A DNA stretch of 64,000 nt from an uncultured Hyphomonadaceae bacterium (GTDB lineage: Bacteria; Pseudomonadota; Alphaproteobacteria; Caulobacterales; Hyphomonadaceae): the NCBI GenBank assembly GCA_913057945.1, contig CAJXOF010000004.1, positions 124,001 to 188,000 on the forward strand. The letters run 5' to 3'. A program made the translations under genes and the position numbers. The notes under the pieces are model-generated. The model ran no database searches. It worked only from the letters and a program-made list of their open reading frames with translations, and was not told where the DNA came from. The first letter of the stretch is position 1, and every line of letters starts with the position of its first letter. Below, piece by piece: positions 40,693 to 50,082 of this stretch.

Positions 40693-41390
40693 ACCGGCCG
40701 ATCTATCGCGGGCAGGGGCGCGCGCTTAGACTCGCCAAAAATACTGGGTCGCAGCCAGGAGCTGATGTTCCGTGTCAGGCTGGGTTCGCCATGCACGTAG
40801 AGATCGCCTGACTTGATCGCGTCGCGATAGGTGCGGTCGCCCATCCAGACATCATGCATGGTGCGGATGGTGCAGGTGAAATAGACGTCTACATCCTTGC
40901 CCGGATCCTTGAGGCAGAGGTCGATATTCTCATTCTTGACCAGCAACCAATAGTCGCTCTGTTCGGTGAGGTCGGTGAATTTGAAGCGGATCACGCTCTC
41001 ATTGCCGATGAGTTTCGACGGATCGACGCTGCGTTCGAGGTAGAATATCAGGAAATCGACGTCGAAATCCTCGTCCAGCACATTGTGACGGGCCCAGACG
41101 AGGCCCCATTCGCCCATCGAGATGAGGACGGGCAGCAAGGCCTGGCACGCCTCGGTGGGGTAATACTCATACCCTTTCTGGCCGGACACCTTGCGGCGGA
41201 CGACCATGCCTTGCGCCTCAAGGGATTTCAGGCGGCTGGTCAGCAGGGCCGGCGAAATGCTGCCGAGGCCGCGCTGCAACGTGTTGAAGCGACAGGCCCC
41301 CATGAGAATTTCACGCAGGATGATGATGGTCCATTTCTCGCCAAGAATCTCGGTCGCCTTGGCGATAGGACAGAACTGGCCGTATTTCAT
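40689..41390 (-). CDS. HxlR-family regulator with C-terminal SCP2-like domain
   Basis: A 233-residue protein. Residues about 1-100 are a winged helix of the HxlR type: CPIAKATEILGEKWTIIILREI with the conserved Cys, then SPALLTSRLKSLEAQG. The C-terminal half looks like an SCP2 sterol-carrier domain, a known fusion with HxlR. The ATG at 41390 has GGGAGG upstream. It is divergent from the tautomerase gene, and two 17-bp operators lie in the gap. It probably controls itself and the neighbouring genes in response to a hydrophobic ligand. Confidence 0.85.
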   Translation of the reverse strand: MKYGQFCPIAKATEILGEKWTIIILREILMGACRFNTLQRGLGSISPALLTSRLKSLEAQGMVVRRKVSGQKGYEYYPTEACQALLPVLISMGEWGLVWARHNVLDEDFDVDFLIFYLERSVDPSKLIGNESVIRFKFTDLTEQSDYWLLVKNENIDLCLKDPGKDVDVYFTCTIRTMHDVWMGDRTYRDAIKSGDLYVHGEPSLTRNISSWLRPSIFGESKRAPLPAIDRPV

Positions 41391-41432
41391 TGGGAGCCTC
41401 CCAATACTGAACAAGACGGGCAATATAGCTTT

Positions 41433-41471
41433 TGAAGTGAGTTACTTTAGATTCTGAAGTGCATTGCTTCA
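41433..41471. promoter_or_regulatory. Tandem 17-bp operators between HxlR gene and tautomerase
   Basis: TGAAGTGAGTTACTTTA (41433-41449) and TGAAGTGCATTGCTTCA (41455-41471) share 12 of 17 bases. Each is an imperfect inverted repeat with outer arms TGAAG/CTTCA. Their starts are 22 bp apart, two helical turns, so two dimers would bind the same face. Confidence 0.55.
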
Positions 41472-41558
41472 ACGTGTGAACTATAACCGAAATCACATTT
41501 GACGCAATTTTCTCCCATGGCCGGATCGTCCGGTCACGATTCAAATAGGAGAAATGAA

Positions 41559-41789
41559 ATGCCACTCGTCACAATCGATGTTATCAAGGACGTGTTCACC
41601 TCCGCTCAGAAGGCGGACATCATCACCAAGGTCACAGACACAATGGTCGGGATCGAAGGCGAAGCCCTGCGCTCCGTCACCTGGGTTCGCATCAATGAGA
41701 TCGAACAGGGGGATTGGGGAATTGGCGGACACTTGCTCAGCGCAGCAGATGTCCAGGCAATGGCAAAGGCCGAGCCCGCGCTCGCCTGA
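41559..41789 (+). CDS. 4-oxalocrotonate tautomerase-like protein
   Basis: A 76-residue tautomerase-superfamily protein. The catalytic Pro is residue 2 (MPLVTID), which becomes the N-terminus after Met removal. The later segment [15 protein letters not shown] is at the family's usual C-terminal position. The start is fixed by Pro2, with AGGAG upstream. It is divergent from the HxlR regulator. The substrate is uncertain. Confidence 0.85.
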   Translation: MPLVTIDVIKDVFTSAQKADIITKVTDTMVGIEGEALRSVTWVRINEIEQGDWGIGGHLLSAADVQAMAKAEPALA

Positions 41790-41855
41790 CGCCGCTTTCC
41801 GGGGCGCCGCGGAATGTGGCGCCTCCCATCTTCTTTCCAAGGCAGGGGACCAGAC

Positions 41856-42980
41856 ATGCCATTCGACACACAGATTGTAGACGCTGCCATTGGGTTGGGC
41901 AGCCTGTTTTCAGACAAGTCCGCCGAATTCGAATGCAAGGACGAATTCGTTCACGAGAATTATGAGGCGCTCAAGGCGCGCAAGGTATTTTCCGCACAAG
42001 TGCCCGTCGCCCTGGGGGGCGAGGGGGTTTCGCATCGGGAGATGTGCGCGTTCCTGCGGCGTCTTGCGCAGGATTGTCCGTCTACCGCGCTTGCCGTTTC
42101 CATGCATCAGCATCTTGTTTCCGCTGCGCGCAAGAATTTCGAAGACGGCAAGCCGGGAGAGGCCCTGCTGGAAAAGGTCCTGGCTGGGGAACTCGTGCTT
42201 GTCAGTACGGGCGCGAATGACTGGCTGGACTCCAATGGCTCGGCAGAAAAGGTCGAAGGCGGGTATCTTATCAATGCGGTGAAGCCCTTTGGCAGCGGCT
42301 CGCCCTGCGGCGACATTGCCATCACCTCCTGCGCCTATGATTGCCCGGAGGAGGGGCCGAGCGTCCTGCACTTCCCCGTCTCCCTGAAGGCCGAGGGCGT
42401 GGAGATGCTGGATGACTGGCAGGCCATGGGCATGCGGGCAACAGGGTCTCAGACGATCCGCTTCAACAAGGTGTTCGTGCCGGATGCGGCCGTCGGACTC
42501 AAACGTCCGCGGGGGCCGTTCCATGGCGCGTTCAACGTGATTGTCACCGTGGCCCTGCCGCTGATCATGTCGGTCTATACGGGCCTTGCTGAAAAAGCGG
42601 CTTCGGTCGCGACCGAGAAGGCGAAAAGCAAGGCGGATGATCCGATTACGGCGCTACAGCTCGGCGAAATGCAGAACCTGCTCGTCACGGCGCAGATGGC
42701 GACCGAGTCCATGATCGAGCTATGTGACGATCTCGCCTTCACGCCGAATGAAGGGCTGACCAGTCAGGTGCTGTCGCGCAAGACGATCTGCGCCAATGCG
42801 GTCATTGGTGTGGCCGAGAAGGCGTTGGAGGTTACTGGCGGGGCCGGCTTCATGCGCAAGGCGGGCATTGAACGCCTGCTGCGTGATGCCCATGCCGGGC
42901 AGTTCCATCCGTTGCCGGAAAAACGCCAGCAGATGTTTTCCGGCCGGGTCGCGCTCGGACTGACGCCCGTCGCGAGCTGA
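41856..42980 (+). CDS. Acyl-CoA dehydrogenase family protein
   Basis: A 374-residue flavoprotein. The middle strand region (DWQAMGMRATGSQTIRFNKVFVP) and the C-terminal ALEVTGGAGFMRKAGIERLLRDAHAGQF are typical of the acyl-CoA dehydrogenase superfamily. The N-terminus SALAVSMHQHLVSA-like stretch also recalls flavin monooxygenase-type relatives (DszC-like). The start has AGGGGA 8 nt upstream. It follows the tautomerase by 66 bp. The substrate is unknown. Confidence 0.82.
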   Translation: MPFDTQIVDAAIGLGSLFSDKSAEFECKDEFVHENYEALKARKVFSAQVPVALGGEGVSHREMCAFLRRLAQDCPSTALAVSMHQHLVSAARKNFEDGKPGEALLEKVLAGELVLVSTGANDWLDSNGSAEKVEGGYLINAVKPFGSGSPCGDIAITSCAYDCPEEGPSVLHFPVSLKAEGVEMLDDWQAMGMRATGSQTIRFNKVFVPDAAVGLKRPRGPFHGAFNVIVTVALPLIMSVYTGLAEKAASVATEKAKSKADDPITALQLGEMQNLLVTAQMATESMIELCDDLAFTPNEGLTSQVLSRKTICANAVIGVAEKALEVTGGAGFMRKAGIERLLRDAHAGQFHPLPEKRQQMFSGRVALGLTPVAS

Positions 42981-42990
42981 TCCTGCAAAT

Positions 42991-43974
42991 CTATCCCCAG
43001 AGCGCCCGCTCTGGGGGGCTGATGTATCCGTCCGTATAGGTCAGGCGGTGCGCAATGTCCTCGGCGAGCCAGATTGGCCCGTCGAGGTCTGCGGCGTCTG
43101 CAAGCCCGGCGAGCAGCACAGCCGGCGCCATCGATAATGATCCGCCCACCATGCATCCGACCAGCACGCCCAGCCCGCTGTCGCGCGCGGCCTGTACCAT
43201 GCGGATCGCCTCGGTCAGGCCGCCGGTCTTGTCGAGCTTTACGTTTACCGCATCATAGCGCCGGGAAAGGTCCTGGATTTCGGCGCTCGTATGGGCGCTC
43301 TCATCCGCGCAGACCGAGACCGCACCGGGGCGGCGGAGCAGCGCTTCATCCTTGCCAGCTGGAAAGGGTTGTTCGATCAGGACGACGCCAAGGTCCGCGG
43401 CGCGTTTGACAATGGCGGGGAATTGCTCCGGCAGCAGGCCTTCATTGCCGTCCACGATCAGGCGCGCATCGGGCCGGGCCGCATGCACCGCCTCGATCCG
43501 TTCCATATCTTCCGGGCCGCCGAGTTTCAGTTTCAGGAGACGGCTCGGCGTCGAGCGCGCGGCCTCTGCCATCGCGTCGGCGGTGTCGAGACTGACGGTG
43601 ACGGCGGTCTCAATCGGTTTGGGCTCTGGCAGGCCTGCGAGTTTCCAGACCGGAAGGCCACTTTGCTTGGCTTCCAGATCCCACAAGGCGCAGTCCAGCG
43701 CGCAGCGCGCCGCACCGGCCGGCATCTCGGCCTGCAGGGCGTCGCGGCTGAGGCCGCCCTCGATCTGGGCACGCAATGCGTTGATGGCGGCATGCACGCC
43801 GGTCTGGGTTTCGCCATAGCGGGGATAGGGGACGCATTCCCCGCGGCCGACGGCGTCGCCCTCCCGAATTGTGACCCTTATCGTGTCGGCGCTGGTCTTC
43901 GCGCCACGCGAAATGGTAAACGCCGCCTTCAGAGGTGAAGAAATAACAGTAATTTCAAGTGTTCGCTGGCCCAT
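42991..43974 (-). CDS. Dipeptide epimerase, enolase superfamily
   Basis: A 327-residue enzyme similar to L-Ala-D/L-Glu epimerase. The catalytic lysines are in LLKLKLG (KxK) and VNVKLDKTGG; the Mg2+ ligands are Asp in IVDGNEG, Glu in IEQPF and Asp in CADES. It probably epimerises murein-derived dipeptides for peptidoglycan recycling. The ATG at 43974 has AGGA about 6 nt upstream; a longer frame starting at 44004 is less likely. Confidence 0.88.
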   Translation of the reverse strand: MGQRTLEITVISSPLKAAFTISRGAKTSADTIRVTIREGDAVGRGECVPYPRYGETQTGVHAAINALRAQIEGGLSRDALQAEMPAGAARCALDCALWDLEAKQSGLPVWKLAGLPEPKPIETAVTVSLDTADAMAEAARSTPSRLLKLKLGGPEDMERIEAVHAARPDARLIVDGNEGLLPEQFPAIVKRAADLGVVLIEQPFPAGKDEALLRRPGAVSVCADESAHTSAEIQDLSRRYDAVNVKLDKTGGLTEAIRMVQAARDSGLGVLVGCMVGGSLSMAPAVLLAGLADAADLDGPIWLAEDIAHRLTYTDGYISPPERALWG

Positions 43975-44063
43975 ATATGGTCCTGATAGGTGAAATTTGA
44001 ACAATCCTGCTTTTCAGGTCTTAAGCATGTTTGGATAGGGTGGTCAGGTAGAAAAGTATTAAC

Positions 44064-45188
44064 ATGGCAAACCCTAGCACCCCCGAATTCGCGCTGGAAA
44101 CCAGCGGCGAACAGACCATCCTCCGTGTCTCGGGAGACTGGACGGTGCGTACGGTGCAATTTGTCGATGATGAATTGCGCGAGCTTGAAGGGCAGGGCCC
44201 AATGGTGCTCGACACCTCGGCGCTCGGCAGCCTCGACACCGCCGGTGCCTTCGTGATCGACCGGACCTTGCGCCAGATCTCCGATGAGCCTGCCCGGATC
44301 GAGGGCAATCATGCGAACGCCGAAAACCTGATCGGCCAGGTCCATGCCGTGACCGATGTGGAAGAGCCGAAGCGGCCGCCGCATGGCGGACTGGTCGACA
44401 TGCTGGAGCGTACCGGCCGCGGCTTCATGAACATGCTCAGCGAAGCCAAGGACACACTGGCCTTCCTCGGGGAAACGCTGGTGACGACCTTCCGGCTTGT
44501 CCTGACACCGTGGAAGCTGCGCTGGACCTCAATTGTCTCGGTGATGGAAGAGGCGGGCCTCGATGCCATGCCGATCATCGCCTTTCTTTCGTTCTTCGTC
44601 GGCATGGTGGTGGCCTTTATCGGCGCGACCACGCTGAGCGACCTTGGCTCTGAAATCTTCGTGGTCGAGCTGATCGGGTTTGCCATGCTGCGCGAGCTTG
44701 GCGTCATCATGACCGGCATCGTTCTGGCTGGGCGGACCAATTCATCCTTCACGGCCCAGATCGGCACGATGAAGATGCGCCAGGAAATCGACGCCATGCA
44801 AACGCTCGGCCTGAAGCCGATGGACGTGCTGGTGGCGCCGCGCATCATCGCCATGGTGGTGACAACGCCTGTGCTGACTTTTGTTTCCACTCTGGCGGGC
44901 ATTGCAGGCGGCGTCATCGTTGGCTGGCTGGCCCTGGACATCAATCCGGCACTGTTTCTTGACCGCCTGCAGTCGAATGTGCCGCTGGACCAGTTCTGGG
45001 TCGGCATGTCGAAGGCGCCCGTGTTCGGCTTTGTGGTGGCCTTGATTGCCTGCCGTCAGGGCCTGAATGTCGGCGGCAGCGTCCAGTCGCTCGGCAGCAA
45101 GACGACCACCTCCGTGGTGCAGGCCATCTTCTCGATCATCGTGATCGATGCCCTGTTTGCCATCTTCTACATGGAGATGGGCATTTGA
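44064..45188 (+). CDS. mlaE: STAS-MlaE fusion: phospholipid ABC transporter permease
   Basis: A 374-residue protein. Residues 1-100 form a STAS domain (TVRTVQFVDDELRELEGQGP and LDTSALGSLDTAGAF), equivalent to separate MlaB. Residues about 120-374 form the MlaE permease with five helices (MPIIAFLSFFVGMVVAF, GRTNSSFTAQIGTMKMRQEIDAM). It is the inner-membrane channel of a lipid transporter with the ATPase and MCE protein encoded next. It overlaps mlaF by 4 bp. Confidence 0.92.
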   Translation: MANPSTPEFALETSGEQTILRVSGDWTVRTVQFVDDELRELEGQGPMVLDTSALGSLDTAGAFVIDRTLRQISDEPARIEGNHANAENLIGQVHAVTDVEEPKRPPHGGLVDMLERTGRGFMNMLSEAKDTLAFLGETLVTTFRLVLTPWKLRWTSIVSVMEEAGLDAMPIIAFLSFFVGMVVAFIGATTLSDLGSEIFVVELIGFAMLRELGVIMTGIVLAGRTNSSFTAQIGTMKMRQEIDAMQTLGLKPMDVLVAPRIIAMVVTTPVLTFVSTLAGIAGGVIVGWLALDINPALFLDRLQSNVPLDQFWVGMSKAPVFGFVVALIACRQGLNVGGSVQSLGSKTTTSVVQAIFSIIVIDALFAIFYMEMGI

Positions 45189-45949
45189 CCGACGACATCA
45201 TCATCCGCATTCGCGACCTCAAGACGGCCTATGGCAGTCATGTCGTGCATGAACATCTGGACCTCGATATCCGCCGCGGCGAGATCATTGGCGTCATCGG
45301 CCCGTCCGGCTGTGGCAAGTCTGTCCTGCTGCGGGCGATTACGGGTCTGAAGGAACCTTCTGCCGGCAGCGTCGAAGTGTTCGGCAAACGGCTGGAAACC
45401 CTCGACCCCGACGAACGGGCGGCCGTTGAGCGCAGCTGGGGCGTCATGTTCCAGGATGGCGCCCTGTTCTCGAACCTCACCGTGCGCGAGAATGTCATGG
45501 TGCCCCTGAAGGAGCACACCGACCTCTCGCCGCAGCTTTGCCGCGAACTGGCTGACATGAAGATCCTGATGGCCGGTCTCGGTGTTCAGGCCGGGGCGAA
45601 ATTCCCGTCCGACTTGTCCGGCGGCATGCGCAAGCGCGCGGCGCTGGCACGGGCGCTGGCGCTCGACCCGGAACTCCTGTTTCTCGACGAACCGACCGCC
45701 GGGCTCGACCCGATCACGGCGGCGAATTTCGATGCGTTGATCCGCAAGCTGCAACGCGCACTGGGCCTGACGGTCTTCCTTGTGACGCATGATGTGGATA
45801 CGCTGAATGCAACTTGTGACCGGATTGCCGTGTTGGGCGAGAAACGCGTGCTGGCAGTCGGCACAATAGATGAATTACGGGCCTTCGATCATCCGTGGGT
45901 CCAGGAATATTTCGGAGGTCCGCGTGGTCGGGCCGCGACGGGACACTAG
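45185..45949 (+). CDS. mlaF: Mla-type ABC transporter ATPase
   Basis: A 254-residue ATPase. Walker A is GPSGCGKS (about 39-46), the signature is LSGGMRKRAALARA, and Walker B is LLFLDEPTAGLDP, followed by His in VTHD. It starts at TTG overlapping the mlaE stop (TTGA), so coupling is tight. It drives lipid transport between inner and outer membrane through MlaE and the MCE protein. Confidence 0.93.
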   Translation: MTDDIIIRIRDLKTAYGSHVVHEHLDLDIRRGEIIGVIGPSGCGKSVLLRAITGLKEPSAGSVEVFGKRLETLDPDERAAVERSWGVMFQDGALFSNLTVRENVMVPLKEHTDLSPQLCRELADMKILMAGLGVQAGAKFPSDLSGGMRKRAALARALALDPELLFLDEPTAGLDPITAANFDALIRKLQRALGLTVFLVTHDVDTLNATCDRIAVLGEKRVLAVGTIDELRAFDHPWVQEYFGGPRGRAATGH

Positions 45950-45966
45950 AAGGGAGCCCGGAGACG

Positions 45967-46926
45967 ATGGAAACACGTGCGAATTACGCCCTGATCGGAG
46001 CATTCGTCATCATAGCGACGCTGGCCGTGGCTGTGTTTACCCTGTGGCTGGGCCAGTCCCAGTTCCGGCAGGATTTCGAAGCCTATGACATTGTGTTCGA
46101 GGGCCCGGTCTCGCTGGAGCAGGGGGCCTCGGTCCGCTATATCGGCATCAAGGTGGGCGAAGTGTCCTGGGTCCGGATTGACCGGGGAGACCCCTCCAAG
46201 GTGCGGGCCCGCATCCGGGTGGATTCCGAAACCCCGGTGAAAGTGGACTCGACCGCCTCGATCCAGCTTGCCGGCATTACCGGCATCACCTTTGTCCAGA
46301 TCACCGCCGGCTCGCCCAATGCGGCGCCGCTGAGGGCGCGGCCGGGACAGCCCGTGCCGGTCATCAAGGCGGAGCGAACCCAACTCGACGAGATTTTTGC
46401 CGGCGGCGCGGAAGTGCTCGGCAAGGCCACACGGACCATCGAGCGGGTGAATCTGGTGCTGACGGATGAGAACATCGATTCCCTGTCGGCAACGCTTCGC
46501 AACATCGAAACCCTGAGCGGCAATCTCGCCGCAAATGATGGCACGATGGCGCAGGCGACCCAGACCATGAAGGATGTGTCCGACGCCGCCGCGCGATTTG
46601 AGCAAGCCTCGGCCTCTCTGCAATCCTTCGGTACGAATGCGGACCAGCAGATCACCGATTTCGGCGCGCAGGCAAATGCCCTCGTCGCCGACATCCGTGA
46701 AGTTACCGCGAATGCCAACAAGGCCGTCGAGCAGAGCAACCGCGCTGTCAGCGCGGCGGCAGATGCCATTGAGGGCCCGGCCACAGGCGCGCTGGAAGAC
46801 GCTCGCCTCGCCAGCCGTGAATTGCGCGTGCTGATCGCCCGGCTCGACCGGGTGGCCCGCGAACTGGAACAGAACCCCCAGGGCTTCGTGGTCGGCGACC
46901 CGGCCCCGTATGAGGAGAGCCGCTAG
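45967..46926 (+). CDS. mlaD: MCE-family substrate-binding protein, MlaD-like
   Basis: A 319-residue protein with one N-terminal membrane helix (about 8-29), an MCE domain (about 38-117, with GPVSLEQGASVRYIGIKVGEV and IQLAGITGITFVQI) and a long helical tail. It forms the periplasmic lipid ring or tube. The ATG at 45967 has GGAG upstream. It lies 17 bp after mlaF and its stop abuts the lipoprotein gene. Confidence 0.92.
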   Translation: METRANYALIGAFVIIATLAVAVFTLWLGQSQFRQDFEAYDIVFEGPVSLEQGASVRYIGIKVGEVSWVRIDRGDPSKVRARIRVDSETPVKVDSTASIQLAGITGITFVQITAGSPNAAPLRARPGQPVPVIKAERTQLDEIFAGGAEVLGKATRTIERVNLVLTDENIDSLSATLRNIETLSGNLAANDGTMAQATQTMKDVSDAAARFEQASASLQSFGTNADQQITDFGAQANALVADIREVTANANKAVEQSNRAVSAAADAIEGPATGALEDARLASRELRVLIARLDRVARELEQNPQGFVVGDPAPYEESR

Positions 46927-47529
46927 ATGATCCGTATTCTTGCAACTGGCCTTGCCGCCTGCAGCCTCGCTGCCTGTGTGTCCGTCCTGCCGGAGCCAAA
47001 AGTGCCTGAAGGGCTCTATCGCTTCGCCCCGATGGAAACCGTCTATGACCTTGAAGCCTCCGTCATTGTCCGGGAGCCGGATGCCTCGCGCCTCGTGGCC
47101 GGACGTGCCATTGCGTCTGAGGATTCCTCGGGTGCCCTGCGGTTGGTGCCGAATGTCGAATGGACGGATTCTTCCACCCGCCTGATGCAGATGGCGATGC
47201 TGGACGCATTGCAGGGGCAGGGGGCGGGCAAGGCAATTGCGCCGGAAACCGGTGCGGCGGCCCCGTATGAACTGTCCTGGCAGGTCACGGATTTCACCCT
47301 GTCGGGAACGACCGGCCGGTGCCGTGTACGCGCAACACTGCTCGATGGCGCCTCCCGGGATGTATTGGATCAGACGGTGGTCTCGGCGTCAGCCAGTGCC
47401 AATGGCGGGTCCAATGCGGACCGCGCCAAGGCGCTTGGCGAAGCAGGCCGGGCCTGCGTGAACGATGTTGCGGCCTTTGTCAGCCAGTACATCAACGCTC
47501 ACGCCGCCGAGCCTGAGCCAGAGGCCTGA
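46927..47529 (+). CDS. PqiC-like ABC-type transport auxiliary lipoprotein
   Basis: A 200-residue lipoprotein with lipobox SLAAC (Cys17). The body (about 35-185) fits the PqiC/DUF330 auxiliary family found with MCE transporters. It is probably anchored in the outer membrane and acts as the partner of the MCE protein. It starts directly after the mlaD stop codon. No mlaA or mlaC-like gene is near. Confidence 0.8.
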   Translation: MIRILATGLAACSLAACVSVLPEPKVPEGLYRFAPMETVYDLEASVIVREPDASRLVAGRAIASEDSSGALRLVPNVEWTDSSTRLMQMAMLDALQGQGAGKAIAPETGAAAPYELSWQVTDFTLSGTTGRCRVRATLLDGASRDVLDQTVVSASASANGGSNADRAKALGEAGRACVNDVAAFVSQYINAHAAEPEPEA

Positions 47530-47530
47530 T

Positions 47531-48736
47531 CTAGCCGCTTTTCATCTGGTCGAACGCCACATCCTTGTCGACGCGGACATCCTGGGGCAGGCCCAGAACG
47601 CGTTCGGCGATGATGTTCTTCAGGATCTCGTCCGTGCCGCCCGCAATTCGCAGGCCGGGAGCCCACATGAAGCTTTGCTGGAAGATGGCATCGGCCGGCA
47701 TCCGGTCGGAATCGGTCAGGATGCCGTAATGGTCCTGCATCTCGATGGCCGAGTTGCAGATATCCTGAAGATGGTTCGCGGTGATGATCTTGCCGATCGA
47801 GTTTTCCGGTCCCGGTGTCTGGCCGCGTGACAGGGCCGTCTGGGTGCGGAACTTGGTCAGCTTGTAGCCTTGCGCGGCGACATACCAGTCGGCCAGTTTC
47901 TCGCGGAAGGCCTGGTCGGACATGGTGCCGGCTTCCTTCGCATAGGCCATGATCTCCGCCCAGTCCGGTCCGGGCGAGCCACCCACGGCGAGACGCTCGT
48001 TCATGAGGGTCACGATGGCCACTTTCCAGCCTTGGCCGACATCGCCGAGGCGGTCGGAATCCGGGATGCGGACATCGGTGAAATAGACCTCGTTGAACTC
48101 GCGGCCACCAGACGCCTGATGGATCGGACGCACTTCGACGCCCGCCTGCTTCATGTCCACGATGAACATGGTCAGGCCCTTGTGCTTGGGCACGCTTGAA
48201 TCGGTCCGGGTCAGCAGGATGCCGTAGTCGGAATAGTGCGCGCCGGAGGTCCAGACCTTCTGGCCATTGATAACCCATTCGTCGCCATCCTTGACGGCGC
48301 GGGTCTTCAGGCCCGCCACGTCAGACCCGGCAGACGGTTCGGAAAAGAGCTGGCACCAGATTTCCTCGCCCTTCATCGCCTTGCCGACATAGCGTTTCTT
48401 GTGCTCATCCGAGCCAAACGCGATGACGGTCGGTATGCACATGCCGAGGCCGATGGTGAAGGGGCCAGTTGGCGCATCGAACTTGCCTTCTTCCTGGTTC
48501 CAGATGACCTGCTGCATCGGCGTACCGCCGCGCCCGCCGATCTCTTTCGGCCAGGTGATCTGGGCGTATCCGCCTTCGGACTTGGTCTTCTGCCATTGCT
48601 TGGCAAGTTTCATGAATTCGGTGCCGTCCACGCGCTGGCGCAGCGGCTTGTCGCCCTTGGGCTCGAGATGCTTGCCGAGGAAAGCGCGGGCTTCTGCGCG
48701 GAATTCGGCTTCTTCTTTGGTGTCATTGAAGTCCAT
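47531..48736 (-). CDS. Acyl-CoA dehydrogenase
   Basis: A 401-residue FAD enzyme oxidising an acyl-CoA. CQLFSEPSAGSDVAGLKT is the FAD/substrate signature, INGQKVWTSGAHYSDYG the middle domain and IAGGTDEILKNIIAERVLGLP the C-terminal signature. It lies 13 bp after another acyl-CoA dehydrogenase gene on the same strand. The pair may form a two-subunit enzyme as seen for some steroid and branched-chain dehydrogenases. The substrate is unknown. Confidence 0.92.
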   Translation of the reverse strand: MDFNDTKEEAEFRAEARAFLGKHLEPKGDKPLRQRVDGTEFMKLAKQWQKTKSEGGYAQITWPKEIGGRGGTPMQQVIWNQEEGKFDAPTGPFTIGLGMCIPTVIAFGSDEHKKRYVGKAMKGEEIWCQLFSEPSAGSDVAGLKTRAVKDGDEWVINGQKVWTSGAHYSDYGILLTRTDSSVPKHKGLTMFIVDMKQAGVEVRPIHQASGGREFNEVYFTDVRIPDSDRLGDVGQGWKVAIVTLMNERLAVGGSPGPDWAEIMAYAKEAGTMSDQAFREKLADWYVAAQGYKLTKFRTQTALSRGQTPGPENSIGKIITANHLQDICNSAIEMQDHYGILTDSDRMPADAIFQQSFMWAPGLRIAGGTDEILKNIIAERVLGLPQDVRVDKDVAFDQMKSG

Positions 48737-48749
48737 GAGTCATTCCTCC

Positions 48750-49865
48750 TTAGGCGGCATTCTTGTTTTCGAGGGTGCGGACGAGTTTTTCTTTCCACAC
48801 TTTCGGGGCACCGGCCTGAACGGCCAGCAGCTTGGCGCGGCGGTAGAAGAGGTGGCAGTCCACCTCCCATGTAAAGCCCATGCCGCCATGGGTCTGGATA
48901 TTTTCCTTCGAGGCGAACCAGAAGGCTTCACAGGCCGCGATGCGGGCAGCTGCTGCGGCTTCCGGCAGTTCGGCGGCCCCCGTCGAGACGGCCCATGCAC
49001 CGTAGAAGCAGTTCGAGCGAGCAACCTCGTTCTTCACATACATTTCAGCCAGCTTGTGCTTGATCGCCTGGTTGCCACCGATCGGACGGCCAAAGGCGTA
49101 GCGTTCCTTGGCATAGGCGGTCGCCATTTCCAGCGCGCGGGAGGCCCCGCCCAGCTGTTCGAAGGCGAGCAGGACAGCGGCGTGGTCCAGGACCTGATCG
49201 TTCAGCATCTCGCCATCGCCGGCCTTGCCGAGCCGTGTGGCCGGGGCCTTGTCGAAAGTGATTTCGGCGTGGCTGCGCGTCGGGTCCAGTGTCTGGAGCG
49301 TCTTGCGGGTGACCCCAGCGCCGGTCAGGTCGACCAGGACGAGGCTGGCGCCAGACCCTTCCTTGGCGAGCACGACGGCATGGGTTGCCACATCCCCATC
49401 GGTAACCGGCAATTTCGCGCCGGAGAGAGTGGTGCCGTCGAACACGGTCTTGAGATTGCCGGCGTCCGGATTGCCGGGGCCTTCGCTGGCGGCGTAGCAG
49501 CCGACCACATCGCCGCTGACAATGCGCGGCAGGATGTCTGCCTGTTGGGCGTCGGAGCCTGCAATTTTCAGGGCTTCGGTAAAGAAGTAGACGGTGGACG
49601 CCCACGGCACCGGCGCCAGGACGCGGCCCATTTCCTCGGCGAGCACGCAGACTTCCAGCAGGCCGAGGCCGAGGCCCCCATGCTCTTCCGGAATGGCCGT
49701 GCCCAGCCAGCCCATTTCCACCACCTTGTTCCAGACGGTTTCATTCTGGCTCATATCGTCATCATTCAGCACCAGACGGACAGCCGTCATCGGGCATTCG
49801 GCTTCGAGGAATTTTCGGGCCTCGTTGCCGAGAAATTTCTGGTCTTCAGAAAAATCGAAGTTCAT
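48750..49865 (-). CDS. Acyl-CoA dehydrogenase, second member of pair
   Basis: A 371-residue protein starting MNFDFSEDQ. It has EEHGGLGLGLLEVCVLAEEMGRV near the N-terminus and THGGMGFTWEVDCHLFYRRAKLL near the C-terminus. It is more diverged than its neighbour in the region of the usual S-x-G-S-D motif (SEGPGNPDAGNL), which suggests it could be the non-catalytic or assisting subunit; that is inference. The start at 49865 has GGGGAG upstream; the frame extends to 49919. Confidence 0.88.
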   Translation of the reverse strand: MNFDFSEDQKFLGNEARKFLEAECPMTAVRLVLNDDDMSQNETVWNKVVEMGWLGTAIPEEHGGLGLGLLEVCVLAEEMGRVLAPVPWASTVYFFTEALKIAGSDAQQADILPRIVSGDVVGCYAASEGPGNPDAGNLKTVFDGTTLSGAKLPVTDGDVATHAVVLAKEGSGASLVLVDLTGAGVTRKTLQTLDPTRSHAEITFDKAPATRLGKAGDGEMLNDQVLDHAAVLLAFEQLGGASRALEMATAYAKERYAFGRPIGGNQAIKHKLAEMYVKNEVARSNCFYGAWAVSTGAAELPEAAAAARIAACEAFWFASKENIQTHGGMGFTWEVDCHLFYRRAKLLAVQAGAPKVWKEKLVRTLENKNAA

Positions 49866-50082
49866 GTCGCTTGCGCTCCCCTTGTCGGCCCGTGGGGGCC
49901 TCTTTTTCTTCACTGACACTGAAAATAGCGCGGTTTACGTGCGCGGAAACCCGTCACCCAACGGAAACACGGTAATCCACTTTTAGTGGGAAATCGTCCG
50001 GGTAGGTTAAATTTGATCAATCGGTTTCACTGCGTTGAAAGACCCAGATGCCAGTATTTGCATCTGAATTCGGGAGCAGTTG

